Assembly (NCBI GenBank): GCA_002694685.1
Contig: NZMW01000016.1
Span: 1 to 64,000 of the forward strand
Reading direction: 5' to 3'
Source: Balneola sp.
GTDB taxonomy: Bacteria > Bacteroidota > Rhodothermia > Balneolales > Balneolaceae
DNA length: 64,000 nucleotides
Made by a program: the position numbers and the translations under genes. This document shows positions 18,260 to 26,318 of the stretch, in pieces (the first letter of the stretch is position 1; every line of letters starts with the position of its first letter). The notes under the pieces were generated by a model. It saw nothing but the letters and a program-made list of their open reading frames with translations, ran no database searches and had not been told where the DNA came from.

Positions 18260-18850
18260 ATGAAAGCTAAAATTTGGATTCTATTAGGAGTATTTGCTCT
18301 CCTCGTATTTTTTGGGATAAATATTAATAACAGTCTGGTTTCTTCAGAAGAACAAGTGAACGGAGCTTGGGCTCAGGTTGAAAACCAATATCAGCGCAGA
18401 GCTGATCTCATTCCGAACCTTGTGAATACTGTCCGCGGAGCCGCCGATTTCGAATCAGAAACTCTTACCGAAGTTATTGAAGCTCGAAGCCGTGCCACAT
18501 CAATTAACGTAAATGCCAGTGATCTAAATAATCCTGAGGCTTTTCAGCAATTCCAGGAAGCACAGGGGCAGCTAAGTGGAGCTTTATCTCGCCTATTAGT
18601 AACTGTTGAGCGATACCCCGAACTTCAAGCCAACCAAAACTTCAGGGATTTACAGGCACAATTAGAAGGCACTGAAAATCGTATTTCCACCGAACGAATG
18701 CGTTTTAACCAAGCCGCTCAGTCGTACAACACACAAATACGAAAATTCCCTACCAGCATCTTTGCATCCATGCTAGGTTTTGAACAAAAACAATACTTCC
18801 AGGCTGATGAAGGTGCTCAAGAAGCCCCAACCGTAGATTTCGGAAACTAA
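18260..18850 (+). CDS. lemA: LemA family protein
   Basis: 196 aa. One N-terminal membrane anchor (IWILLGVFALLVFFGI) is followed by the LemA signature NGAWAQVENQYQRRADLIPNLVNTV and a long helical bundle ending in YNTQIRKFPTSIFASMLGF. LemA proteins are membrane proteins with a largely helical exported domain; the function is unclear. It is followed by two TPM-domain genes, the usual LemA-TPM neighbourhood in this phylum, so they probably act together at the envelope. A 13 bp perfect hairpin separates it from the first TPM gene. Confidence 0.94.
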   Translation: MKAKIWILLGVFALLVFFGININNSLVSSEEQVNGAWAQVENQYQRRADLIPNLVNTVRGAADFESETLTEVIEARSRATSINVNASDLNNPEAFQQFQEAQGQLSGALSRLLVTVERYPELQANQNFRDLQAQLEGTENRISTERMRFNQAAQSYNTQIRKFPTSIFASMLGFEQKQYFQADEGAQEAPTVDFGN

Positions 18851-18878
18851 TTTTAATAGACATTAGATAATAGACATA

Positions 18879-18924
18879 AGACACAAGATGATAGCTGTTT
18901 GAAATTGTCTTTCATCTTGTGTCT
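18879..18924 (+). terminator. Perfect hairpin between lemA and TPM gene
   Basis: AGACACAAGATGA (18879-18891) pairs perfectly with TCATCTTGTGTCT (18912-18924) across a 20 nt loop. There is no T tract. It could attenuate transcription or stabilise the lemA message. Confidence 0.5.
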
Positions 18925-18944
18925 AAAATCTTACTACTCAAAAA

Positions 18945-19406
18945 ATGGCCAAATTTCTATCTAAGGACCAAGAACAATCAATTGTAGAATCCATTAAGGA
19001 GGCCGAGAAAGAAACCTCTGGTGAGATTCGGGTTCATATCGAAAAAAAATGCAAAGCTGATTCCCCTCTCGATAGAGCGAAGGAAGTGTTTGCCGAACTA
19101 AAAATGCATGAGACCGAACTTCGGAATGGTGTGATTGTTTATGTGGCCTGGAAAGATCACAAAGTTGCGATCTGGGGTGATGAAGGTATTCACGAAAAAG
19201 TTGGACAAACATTTTGGGAGGAAGAACTAGAGCTGATTCTCAGCTATTTCAAAAAGCAAGATTATGAAACCGGACTGAGTGAGGTGATTCTTCAAATCGG
19301 ACAAAAGCTCAAAGAAAACTTCCCTTACCAAAAAGGTGACGTAAATGAGTTATCTAACACCATCAGTTATAACGAAGAAGAGAGTGATGCCTCAGAAACA
19401 AAATAA
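18945..19406 (+). CDS. TPM domain protein (cytoplasmic type)
   Basis: 153 aa. A TPM-fold domain starts near residue 6 (LSKDQEQSIVESIKEAEKETSGEIRVHIEKK) and continues through VIVYVAWKDHKVAIWGDEGIHEKVG. No signal peptide or membrane helix is seen, unlike the following paralogue. The C-terminus is acidic (SYNEEESDASETK). TPM proteins are linked to photosystem repair in plastids and to unknown envelope functions in bacteria, often with LemA. A palindromic repeat begins 10 bp after the stop. Confidence 0.88.
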   Translation: MAKFLSKDQEQSIVESIKEAEKETSGEIRVHIEKKCKADSPLDRAKEVFAELKMHETELRNGVIVYVAWKDHKVAIWGDEGIHEKVGQTFWEEELELILSYFKKQDYETGLSEVILQIGQKLKENFPYQKGDVNELSNTISYNEEESDASETK

Positions 19407-19415
19407 AAATTCAAA

Positions 19416-19557
19416 CGTCATTGCGAGTGATTACATGAACGAAGAGAATAAATCACGCGGCAATCTCTCAATGGTAGCACATAGTCATGATCAAGGAGAT
19501 TACTTCGTCGAAAAGCATTTTAACCCTAAATGGATAGATGGACTCCTCGTAATGACG
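19416..19557. repeat. Palindromic intergenic repeat element (142 bp)
   Basis: The ends are CGTCATTGCGAG (19416-19427) and CTCGTAATGACG (19546-19557), inverted copies with one mismatch. An inner pair is CGCGGCAATCTC near 19457 and GAGATTACTTCG near 19496, around a CATGATCAA centre. A degenerate relative with the same inner arms occurs at 33889-33994. This resembles dispersed palindromic (REP/MITE-like) elements. It lies between two TPM genes and its right end supplies an ATG. Confidence 0.8.
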
Positions 19558-20304
19558 ATGATTCTTGTCTTGCTCACAGCTTTCCCCACTATCAGTTTTG
19601 GGCAGGATTTCCTTCCGAATCGACCAACAGGCATGGTGAGCGATTTCGCCGATATGCTTACTTCCTCTGAGGAGCAACGCTTAGAACGAAAGCTTACCAA
19701 TTATCGGGATACTACGACCAACGTAATCGCTATTGCAACCCTTGAAAGTTTACAGGGATACTCTGAAGAAGAAATAGCTACTACCCTTTTCAACAATTGG
19801 AGGATGTGGGAAGGTGAGCGGTATAATGGTGTTTTAATATTGGTGTCTAAACAAGACCGCCGAATGCAAATAGAGGTTGGTTACGGCCTCGAAGGCGCCA
19901 TTCCTGATGCAATGGCTAACCGTGTTTACGCAGATATTCTCGTTCCAAATTTCAGGAACGGTAATTTTTATAACGGATTAGATCGCGCAACGGACGCTCT
20001 TATTCAACTTGCAGCCGGTGAATTTTCTGGTTTTCCGGAGCGTCGCTCATCTTCCGATGACGGGATCCCAGTTGATCTCATTATTCTTTTTATCATCATT
20101 ATTTTCTTCTTGGTTTCACGAGGGAAAGGCGGAAAAGGTGGCCGAAGACGGTCGCTCGGTTCCAATGGTGTTATCTTTTTTGGAGGTGGATTTGGCGGCG
20201 GTGGCGGTAGTTCCTTCGGTGGCGGAGGAGGTGGCGGCTTCGGAGGTTTCTCCGGTGGCGGAGGATTTGGATCCGGTGGTGGCGGCGCTGGCGGTGGCTG
20301 GTAA
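19552..20304 (+). CDS. TPM domain membrane protein with Gly-rich tail
   Basis: 250 aa from the ATG at 19552. This start gives a clean signal peptide, TMILVLLTAFPTISFGQ. The frame is open back to 19345, but that extra 69-residue stretch is largely translated repeat element and overlaps the previous gene by 62 bp, so it is probably not native. The TPM domain follows (GMVSDFADMLTSSEEQRLERKL through VEVGYGLEGAIPDAMANRVY), then a membrane helix (PVDLIILFIIIIFFLV) and a tail of Gly-rich repeats ending GGW, typical of YgcG-type proteins. It acts at the envelope, probably with LemA and the preceding TPM protein. Confidence 0.85.
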   Translation: MTMILVLLTAFPTISFGQDFLPNRPTGMVSDFADMLTSSEEQRLERKLTNYRDTTTNVIAIATLESLQGYSEEEIATTLFNNWRMWEGERYNGVLILVSKQDRRMQIEVGYGLEGAIPDAMANRVYADILVPNFRNGNFYNGLDRATDALIQLAAGEFSGFPERRSSSDDGIPVDLIILFIIIIFFLVSRGKGGKGGRRRSLGSNGVIFFGGGFGGGGGSSFGGGGGGGFGGFSGGGGFGSGGGGAGGGW

Positions 20305-20636
20305 TCTTGAAATTGGGAATTAGAGATGTTGAATTTTGAATTAAAGCACTATTCAAAATTCAACATCTTCCATCGCTCCACACGCTCTGCATCGGAGCGA
20401 ATTTGGTGATAACGCAGTGATCCTTATTAGGTAGAATTAGAGTAGAATTAGAACGTAGATCGGACAGGCTGTCCGATCTACGTTTTAAACTGAATTCGAT
20501 ATTATAATCGAATAACTGCATCAGTGCTATCACATTAAGCTACCTCTCAGCAGATTCCCCTCGCTCCGTACGCTCTGCGTCGGTGCGGACTTGGTGACGA
20601 CGCAGAGCGTGCGTCTCCAGTTATAATTCAACATCT
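20305..20636. repeat. Repeat-rich spacer between TPM and megL genes
   Basis: 332 bp without a gene. (1) A 26 bp stretch at 20309-20334 starting GAAATTGGGAATTAG recurs as an exact inverted copy at 20626-20651, covering the last codons of the convergent lyase gene. (2) A hairpin of 16 bp perfect arms, 20326-20341 with 20351-20366. (3) A hairpin of 16 bp perfect arms around one G, 20452-20484 (AACGTAGATCGGACAG). (4) A short dyad ATTCGAT/ATCGAAT at 20494-20513. (5) A 44 bp direct repeat (about 36 matches), 20374-20417 and 20562-20605; the second copy holds a 13 bp hairpin (20570-20582 with 20598-20610). Composite of dispersed palindromes; any of the hairpins could serve as a bidirectional terminator. 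Confidence 0.7.
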
Positions 20637-21863
20637 CTAATTCCCAATTTCCAGTGCCTGCTCAAGATCTGAAATGATATCCTCAGCACCTTCTATTCCA
20701 ACAGAAAGACGAACCAGACCTTCGGTAATACCTGCAGCGGCTTTTATCTCATCATCCACAATAGAATGAGTCATTGAAGCGGGGTGCTGAATTAAGGTGT
20801 CCACAGCTCCTAAGCTTACAGCTAGTGTACATAGTACAACATTATTCATAAGCGAGACGCCTGCCTGATACCCACCCTTTAGTTCAAAAGAAATCATTCC
20901 TCCATAACCATTCTTCATTATTGAAGAAGCTAATTGGTGCTGGGGATGTGAGGCTAATCCGGGATAGAATACATGATCCACTTTAGGATGGCTCTCCAGA
21001 AACCGAGCTATTTTCATTCCATTTTCTGCATGCTTCTTCATGCGAAGCGGTAATGTTTTCAACCCATTTGACGTTAACCAAGCGTCCATAGGTCCTGCAA
21101 TGCCGCCTAAGTTTTTTCGAAAGACAGCCATATTCGTTTCTTCAAGTAAATCTTTTTTAGCAACTAATACACCACCAATTACTGTACCGTGACCACCCAT
21201 GTACTTGGTTGTTGAATGGACTACTACATCAGCGCCCAGTTCAAGCGGTTGAATGTGATATGGAGTTGCAAAAGTGTTATCCACCATTAATTGGGCATCA
21301 TAGCTATCGGCTAATTGTGAAATTGCTTTGATATCGGAAACCGTCATGGTAGGGTTCGCAATACTTTCCAGATAGATGAGCTTTGTATTAGAATGCAGTT
21401 TAAGCTGAGCTTCAAGCATATTAAGGTCAGACATATCTACAAAAGAGGATGTCATTCCCATAAGCGGTAATTCTTCTTTCAAAAACTGACTGGTACAACC
21501 ATACAAAGCATCCTGAGCCACAACATGCCCGCCTTTTGCCAGACTAATAATTCCTGTCGTGATGGCCGCCATCCCACTTCCAAAAGCCATTCCGGAGTAC
21601 TCCTCCGTGTTATTCAGCGCATATGTTTCTAAAGCGCAAACCGTACGTTCGAGTTCTTCGACAGTTGGATTTCCAAGCCGGGAATAAACATGGCTTGCCC
21701 CACCCTCTTCATGACGAAACGCTTTCGCTCCGGATTCAACATCCTTAAAAACAAAAGTCGAGGTTTGATAAATCGGAGTTGTATGTGCTCCATAAGGATC
21801 ATCCTTATCCTTACCTGCATGTACAGCCAAGGATTCCAGGGATGGTTTAATTTTTGTCTTCAT
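20637..21863 (-). CDS. megL: Trans-sulfuration PLP enzyme, probably methionine gamma-lyase
   Basis: 408 aa of the Cys/Met metabolism PLP family. The PLP lysine is K220 in HSTTKYMGGHG, and Y121 with C123 in ALYGCTSQFL sits where methionine gamma-lyase carries its characteristic cysteine; gamma-synthases usually have Gly there. SRLGNPTVEELE and the C-terminal QHPASMTHSIV are family blocks. It would split methionine to methanethiol, ammonia and 2-oxobutyrate. The gene starts inside the end of the lrp gene (17 bp overlap), a typical Lrp-amino-acid-catabolism pair. Cystathionine gamma-lyase or O-acetylhomoserine sulfhydrylase activity is the alternative. Its last codons coincide with a repeated 26 bp segment. 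Confidence 0.85.
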   Translation of the reverse strand: MKTKIKPSLESLAVHAGKDKDDPYGAHTTPIYQTSTFVFKDVESGAKAFRHEEGGASHVYSRLGNPTVEELERTVCALETYALNNTEEYSGMAFGSGMAAITTGIISLAKGGHVVAQDALYGCTSQFLKEELPLMGMTSSFVDMSDLNMLEAQLKLHSNTKLIYLESIANPTMTVSDIKAISQLADSYDAQLMVDNTFATPYHIQPLELGADVVVHSTTKYMGGHGTVIGGVLVAKKDLLEETNMAVFRKNLGGIAGPMDAWLTSNGLKTLPLRMKKHAENGMKIARFLESHPKVDHVFYPGLASHPQHQLASSIMKNGYGGMISFELKGGYQAGVSLMNNVVLCTLAVSLGAVDTLIQHPASMTHSIVDDEIKAAAGITEGLVRLSVGIEGAEDIISDLEQALEIGN

Positions 21864-22332
21864 TATAAACGGGTATGGGTGATTGATCTTTAATTGTATT
21901 CAGTACGATGCTGGTATAAAGTCGTTCAACATCTGGCAGGGTGGTTAGCTTGTTGCGCATTAATTGCTCAAAGTCTTTGGTATCTTTGGCAACAACCTGC
22001 AACAGGAAATCTCCATCCCCGGTAGTGTGATAACAAGCCAGTATTTCAGGAATTTCTTTTACAGCTGAAGTAAACTCTTCCAGCAAATTAAGTTGATGTA
22101 CACTCAGTGTGACCTTTACAAAAGCAGTAAAACCACGGCCAACAGATTCGTTATTAACTTTGGCGCTGTAGCCTTCTATCACTTTCTCTTTTTCTAATCT
22201 TCTAACTCTCTCCAAAGTAGGAGTGGTTGTAAGGCCTATCCTTTTAGCAAGTTCATTATTTGCAATCCTACCCTCTTGCTGTAGAATGGAAATAATTTGT
22301 TTGTCGATTTTATCAAATTTTATCGATGACAT
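21847..22332 (-). CDS. Lrp/AsnC family transcriptional regulator
   Basis: 161 aa. An N-terminal HTH (DKIDKQIISILQQEGRIANNELAKRIGLTTTPTLERVRRLE) is followed by the RAM ligand-binding domain, including the Gly-rich TTGDGDFLLQVVAKD. It forms an overlapping operon with the methionine gamma-lyase gene, so methionine or a related amino acid is the likely effector. Two inverted AT-rich boxes 97-140 bp upstream match Lrp sites, suggesting autoregulation of the pair. Confidence 0.93.
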   Translation of the reverse strand: MSSIKFDKIDKQIISILQQEGRIANNELAKRIGLTTTPTLERVRRLEKEKVIEGYSAKVNNESVGRGFTAFVKVTLSVHQLNLLEEFTSAVKEIPEILACYHTTGDGDFLLQVVAKDTKDFEQLMRNKLTTLPDVERLYTSIVLNTIKDQSPIPVYNEDKN

Positions 22333-22428
22333 AAGAAGATTTTATGAGAGCATTGCTTATTAATTATAGATAATTATGCTGTGTAAATCTATTAATGAAG
22401 ACTTTAAATCTTACTTTATCCATATAAA

Positions 22429-22472
22429 AGAATAATATTCTTTATAAACATTTCTATTAGAATATTATTCTA
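22429..22472 (-). promoter_or_regulatory. Paired Lrp-like operator upstream of lrp-megL
   Basis: TAGAATATTATTCTA at 22458-22472 fits the E. coli Lrp consensus YAGHAWATTWTDCTR at every position. A second box, AGAATAATATTCT at 22429-22441, is the exact reverse complement of AGAATATTATTCT in the first, 17 bp away. The only gene start it can serve is lrp. Confidence 0.6.
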
Positions 22473-22528
22473 CGCTATTAGCTTTAGCAGGTGCAAAAGA
22501 AGAAATAATTCTAAGAAAAGAAGTTGGC

Positions 22529-23830
22529 TTATTGAGTTTCCCCAACTAAAACTACCTGAAGGTCCATCAAATTATACCCGGTGAGTCCGGTTTTGAGCGA
22601 AGTGTTCATCTTTTCATGGAAATGATAAGAGTCATTATTCAGAAGATATTCTTCGGGCTCCAGTTTTTTCTTTCTGGCTTCCAAGGTCGTGGCAGAATTT
22701 ACTATTGCTCCGGCAGCGTCAGTAGGTCCATCTATTCCATCGGTTGCAAAACTAAGTAGCGATACGGCATGTTGCCCCTCTATTGATATTGCTGCATTCA
22801 AAGCTAATTCTTGGTTTCTCCCCCCTTTTCCATCCCCGGTCACGTTAACAGTACTCTCTCCAAAATAAACCAACGCTGCAGGCTCTTTGAGATCTAATTT
22901 TTTGCTTAGGATGGAAATTGCTTCACTACATATTTCCTTAGAGATTTCTCGCACACCTAAGTCATAAGCCTCATCCCTCACCTTGATGTTGTAGCCTTTT
23001 TCCTGCAGGTAAGCACCGATATTATCTGATAAAATCTTCGCGCCAGGAATCACCCTTACCGAATGATGGCCCCAGTTTGCATCTCCGGGTTTTGGGTTTT
23101 CAGCGCTGTCACCATGCATACCTTTTGAAATGTGAATGCGGATACTATGCGAAATTTCGTCCCAGAGTTTAAATTGCTTCAGGATTTGAAAAGCCTGCTT
23201 AAATGTAGAGGAGTCTGGCACCGTTGGGCCGCTGCCAATGATTTCAGGATCATTTCCCGGCACATCTGATAAAACAATAGAAAGTAGATGATGATTGGAA
23301 AGCAGCTGTCCTACTCTCCCGCCCGCTGTTTCTGAGAGGTGTTTTCTAACTATATTTATTTGATGTATAGAAGCACCCGAATTCAGTAAAAGTTCATACA
23401 CATGCTGATACTCATCGAGTTCGATGCCATGAGCAGGAATACAAAATAATGATGAAGCTCCACCTGAAAGCAGAAAAATAACGGGATCGCCTTCTGGAAT
23501 CGATTTAGCCAGTTCCCACAATTCATAAGAGGAGGAAATAGAATTATTATCAGGATAAGGATGAGACCCTTTGAAGACCTGTACTCGACTCAATTTCTTT
23601 GACTTGTCCGGAGCTATGATCATCCCATCTTTAATGGAACTGCCAAAATACTCTTCAGCCTTCCTTGCCATCTCAACAGAGGCTTTACCTGCTCCAAGAA
23701 CCCAGATGTTACCCTTGTGCTTTATTGTTGAAAAATGATCCTCCAGATTGATATTAAAAAACTGTTCCTGGATTATTTGTTCTACGATTTCCTCTAAGAC
23801 CAATTTTTGCTTCCCGAGCTTATCTTTCAT
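22529..23830 (-). CDS. Glycerate 2-kinase (GckA/MOFRL family)
   Basis: 433 aa. The N-terminal DUF4147 domain includes VLGAGKASVEMARKAE and the Gly-rich FLLSGGASSLFCIPA; the C-terminal MOFRL domain carries NVTGDGKGGRNQELALNAA and SFATDGIDGPTDAAGA. These enzymes phosphorylate D-glycerate to 2-phosphoglycerate, feeding glyoxylate or serine carbon into glycolysis. The gene starts 11 bp inside the preceding exosortase-associated gene. No metabolic link to the exosortase is obvious. Confidence 0.93.
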   Translation of the reverse strand: MKDKLGKQKLVLEEIVEQIIQEQFFNINLEDHFSTIKHKGNIWVLGAGKASVEMARKAEEYFGSSIKDGMIIAPDKSKKLSRVQVFKGSHPYPDNNSISSSYELWELAKSIPEGDPVIFLLSGGASSLFCIPAHGIELDEYQHVYELLLNSGASIHQINIVRKHLSETAGGRVGQLLSNHHLLSIVLSDVPGNDPEIIGSGPTVPDSSTFKQAFQILKQFKLWDEISHSIRIHISKGMHGDSAENPKPGDANWGHHSVRVIPGAKILSDNIGAYLQEKGYNIKVRDEAYDLGVREISKEICSEAISILSKKLDLKEPAALVYFGESTVNVTGDGKGGRNQELALNAAISIEGQHAVSLLSFATDGIDGPTDAAGAIVNSATTLEARKKKLEPEEYLLNNDSYHFHEKMNTSLKTGLTGYNLMDLQVVLVGETQ

Positions 23831-24305
23831 CTAAAGCTTGTTTTTTGTGAATTAATGCAAGTAAAACTAATCCTAAAGAACATAATGGTATTAAGTATCT
23901 AACTAACAAATCGGTCACTATTAATAATTGAACTACAGTAACGCTCCCAAGATAAAGGCATAACAAGGCTAGTAAACTTCCCAAAAGTTGAACATTAAAT
24001 AAGTAAAAATAAAATGATTTATCAGCTCCTATAATTACAAAGCCTATTATCGATATAAAAAACTGTAATCCCAGTGCTACATTTATGTACAAATACTTTT
24101 CCGTATTGTTCGTCTCCCATCTAACAGAGTTACTTACCGAACTTGATTCAACACCACTAAAAATTTGTTCGCTACTTTCAATAGAGACCTCTACAACAGG
24201 ACTATAAATGAATTTATTTATTTCAACCCGAAGAGGCCTCAAAACTAAAAAGTAGATGAGTACGAAACCAAAAATCACTCCGATTCGAATGCCATAACTA
24301 CGCAT
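23820..24305 (-). CDS. Exosortase-associated membrane protein
   Basis: 161 aa from the ATG at 24305, which overlaps the exosortase stop by 8 bp. An upstream in-frame ATG at 24347 would force a 50 bp overlap and is less likely. A first membrane helix (IGVIFGFVLIYFLVL) is followed by a ~70-residue exported segment and three further helices (LYINVALGLQFFISIIGFVII, FNVQLLGSLLALLCLYLG, LIVTDLLVRYLIPLCSLGLVLLALI). I do not recognise a catalytic motif. Its tight coupling suggests an accessory protein like those found beside XrtF/XrtX-type exosortases of Bacteroidota; the name is by context. Confidence 0.6.
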   Translation of the reverse strand: MRSYGIRIGVIFGFVLIYFLVLRPLRVEINKFIYSPVVEVSIESSEQIFSGVESSSVSNSVRWETNNTEKYLYINVALGLQFFISIIGFVIIGADKSFYFYLFNVQLLGSLLALLCLYLGSVTVVQLLIVTDLLVRYLIPLCSLGLVLLALIHKKQALDER

Positions 24306-24822
24306 GAACAACCTTTTGCGATTTGGAGTCAAAATTAGCATCCGCAAAATTCACCCAAACCATCCAAAGCACAAAAATTACGATATAAAAGATAGCGGCC
24401 GTTGAATAATCGTGAGTGAAATCAAAGAATTCAGGCCATTCAACCTGAGTTATGGTAAGGGTTATCACCCGAACAATATTCACCAAATAAATAATACCAA
24501 CACCAACAACACTAAAACTGAGGCGATTCTTCCAGTCACCCGGATAAGCCAATATGAATCCAAAAAATAATCCCATAGCCGCAATACCATTACATCCATC
24601 TACAATCTCAATGCCAGGATATTCCCCTATCCCAATAATTCTGTTTACCGTGTAAACATCATAGCCAAGTAACTCAATAAAACCAGCACTAGCTCCTATT
24701 ATATTCAGGGAAAGCCACTCGTCAAGACTACCATCAGGCAATAACCACATTTCGTAAAGCAGATACCAGCCGGTAAAAATCAAAAGCGCTTTCGCAATAA
24801 ACTTGGTAAGAGGTGAGTTCAT
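24298..24822 (-). CDS. Exosortase/archaeosortase family protein
   Basis: 174 aa, short for the family and all membrane. The catalytic triad is visible: C77 in VDGCNGIAAMGL, R118 in LVNIVRVITL and H137 in FDFTHDYS. Exosortases cut a C-terminal sorting signal of exported proteins and transfer them to another anchor, usually next to polysaccharide genes. Here it stands alone with one membrane partner and the glycerate kinase gene. The subtype resembles the small Bacteroidota exosortases (XrtF/XrtX-like), but I cannot separate them from sequence alone. No protein in the window shows an obvious PEP-CTERM-like C-terminus, so substrates lie elsewhere. Confidence 0.87.
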   Translation of the reverse strand: MNSPLTKFIAKALLIFTGWYLLYEMWLLPDGSLDEWLSLNIIGASAGFIELLGYDVYTVNRIIGIGEYPGIEIVDGCNGIAAMGLFFGFILAYPGDWKNRLSFSVVGVGIIYLVNIVRVITLTITQVEWPEFFDFTHDYSTAAIFYIVIFVLWMVWVNFADANFDSKSQKVVHA

Positions 24823-24978
24823 TGAACTAATATAATTGGAGTTTTAACAATTGGTCTTCAATATAAAAATACTGATCTCTAGATATTCAAGATATTTATA
24901 AGTAGCGGAATCGAGTACCCCTCCACAAAAACAATTTTTACACATTTCTGAACGAAATTTATCACACAAACCGTTATC

Positions 24979-24994
24979 TTGGAAGCGTTTCCAA
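24979..24994 (+). promoter_or_regulatory. LacI/cre-like dyad upstream of acyl-CoA dehydrogenase
   Basis: TTGGAA-GCGT-TTCCAA, perfect 6 bp arms, 34 bp before the start at 25029. It matches the general form of LacI/GalR-family operators with a central CG. No such regulator is present in the window, so this is a motif call only. Confidence 0.45.
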
Positions 24995-25028
24995 CAAAGA
25001 AATTTAATTAGATAGCAGTATAGAATTT

Positions 25029-26201
25029 ATGGATGCCGTTTTAGATAGAGAATTATCGTTTGAGCTTACCGAGGATCAGAAAATGATCCGTGACAGCGTT
25101 AAAGAATTTGTAGAGCGTAGCGTTGCGCCAACCGTTATGGACCGTGACAATACTAAAGAATTTCCTCATGAAATTGTTAAGCAGCTGGGAGAGTTGGGAA
25201 TGCTTGGCATTTACCATGAAGAACAATATGGCGGTGGCGGGTTTGATGTCGTCAGCTTTTGCCTTGCCTTGGAAGAAATTGCCCGATGGGACGCTTCTCT
25301 TGCTTTGACGGTAGCTTCACACACTTCCCTGGGAACCGGACATATCGCCGTTGCCGGAAATCATGAGCAGAAATTGAAATACATGCCCACTCTCACGTCC
25401 GGTGAAAAGTTGGCCGCGTGGTGTTTGACTGAGCCGGGCTCAGGAAGTGATGCTTCCGGAATGAAGTCGACCGCTATTAAGAAAGGCGACAAGTACATTT
25501 TAAATGGCTCCAAGATTTTCATTACTCAGGGTTCTGTCGGAGATGTTTATGTGGTTTTGGCCAAAACAGATCCAGACAAAGGTGTAAAAGGAATTTCGGC
25601 ATTTATTGTTGAGCGTGAATGGGACGGCGTAAAACCTGGAACCGGAATGCATAAATTAGGAATGAATTCTTCGGATACTACCGAAGTTGTTTTCGAAAAT
25701 GTGGAAGTTCCCGCTGAAAATTTATTGGGCGATGAAGGTCAAGGATTCGTAGATACCATGAAGGTTTTGGATGGAGGCCGTGTTGGTATTGCAGCTCTTT
25801 CTGTTGGTATTGCCCGTGGGGCGCTCGAAGAGTCACTTAACTATTCGATGGAAAGAAAACAGTTTGGTACAGCCATTGGCAACTTCCAGTATATGGAAGG
25901 GAAAATGGTGGATATGGCTACTGAAATTGATGCAGCTCGCCTACTTGTTCACAGAGCTGCATGGCTTAAGGATAACGACAAGCCTTATACCAAAGAGGCG
26001 TCCATGGCCAAGCTTTTTGCTTCTGAACTCTCGGTTCGGGCAGCCCTGGAAGCTATCCAAATTCACGGTGGCTACGGTTACACCAAAGAGTATCATGTGG
26101 AGCGATTCCTTCGCGATGCTAAACTTATGACGATCGGTGAAGGCACCTCAGAAGTGCAGCGACTAATTATCGCCCGGGAACTCAAGAAGGATATCGTATA
26201 A
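25029..26201 (+). CDS. Acyl-CoA dehydrogenase (short/branched-chain type)
   Basis: 390 aa with the three standard domains: helical N-domain ([21 protein letters not shown]), beta-domain with FAD-binding [15 protein letters not shown] and [13 protein letters not shown], and C-terminal helical domain with [12 protein letters not shown]. The catalytic base is E371 in [19 protein letters not shown], positioned as in short-chain/butyryl-CoA and isovaleryl-type enzymes. It oxidises acyl-CoA to enoyl-CoA and passes electrons to ETF. Single-gene unit with its own terminator at 26231-26265. Chain length cannot be fixed from sequence. Confidence 0.93.
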   Translation: MDAVLDRELSFELTEDQKMIRDSVKEFVERSVAPTVMDRDNTKEFPHEIVKQLGELGMLGIYHEEQYGGGGFDVVSFCLALEEIARWDASLALTVASHTSLGTGHIAVAGNHEQKLKYMPTLTSGEKLAAWCLTEPGSGSDASGMKSTAIKKGDKYILNGSKIFITQGSVGDVYVVLAKTDPDKGVKGISAFIVEREWDGVKPGTGMHKLGMNSSDTTEVVFENVEVPAENLLGDEGQGFVDTMKVLDGGRVGIAALSVGIARGALEESLNYSMERKQFGTAIGNFQYMEGKMVDMATEIDAARLLVHRAAWLKDNDKPYTKEASMAKLFASELSVRAALEAIQIHGGYGYTKEYHVERFLRDAKLMTIGEGTSEVQRLIIARELKKDIV

Positions 26202-26230
26202 ACTATAGCCTATTGTTGTTGGAATCCCCA

Positions 26231-26265
26231 AGCCCTGTGTATAAATCTATGTGCGGGGCTTTTTT
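26231..26265 (+). terminator. Intrinsic terminator after acyl-CoA dehydrogenase
   Basis: AGCCC (26231-26235) pairs with GGGCT (26256-26260), with further partial pairing inward, followed by a run of T. It lies 30 bp after the stop. Confidence 0.65.
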
Positions 26266-26318
26266 ATTCTATTGATAATTAGTCATATTCCTGTAACTAA
26301 TTAATTGTATAGCTACCT

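Noticed and set aside
19345-19551. Extended N-terminus of the second TPM gene
   Set aside because: It overlaps the previous gene and is mostly translated palindromic repeat; the ATG at 19552 gives a clean signal peptide.
20171-20356. Arg/His-rich antisense frame opposite the Gly-rich TPM tail
   Set aside because: The composition is just the reverse reading of the GGC/GGT repeats.
20374-20605. Possible CRISPR from the two 44 bp repeats
   Set aside because: Only two diverged copies, ~145 bp apart and no cas gene; better explained as dispersed repeats.
24306-24347. Upstream start for the exosortase partner
   Set aside because: It needs a 50 bp overlap; ATG 24305 gives the normal 8 bp overlap.
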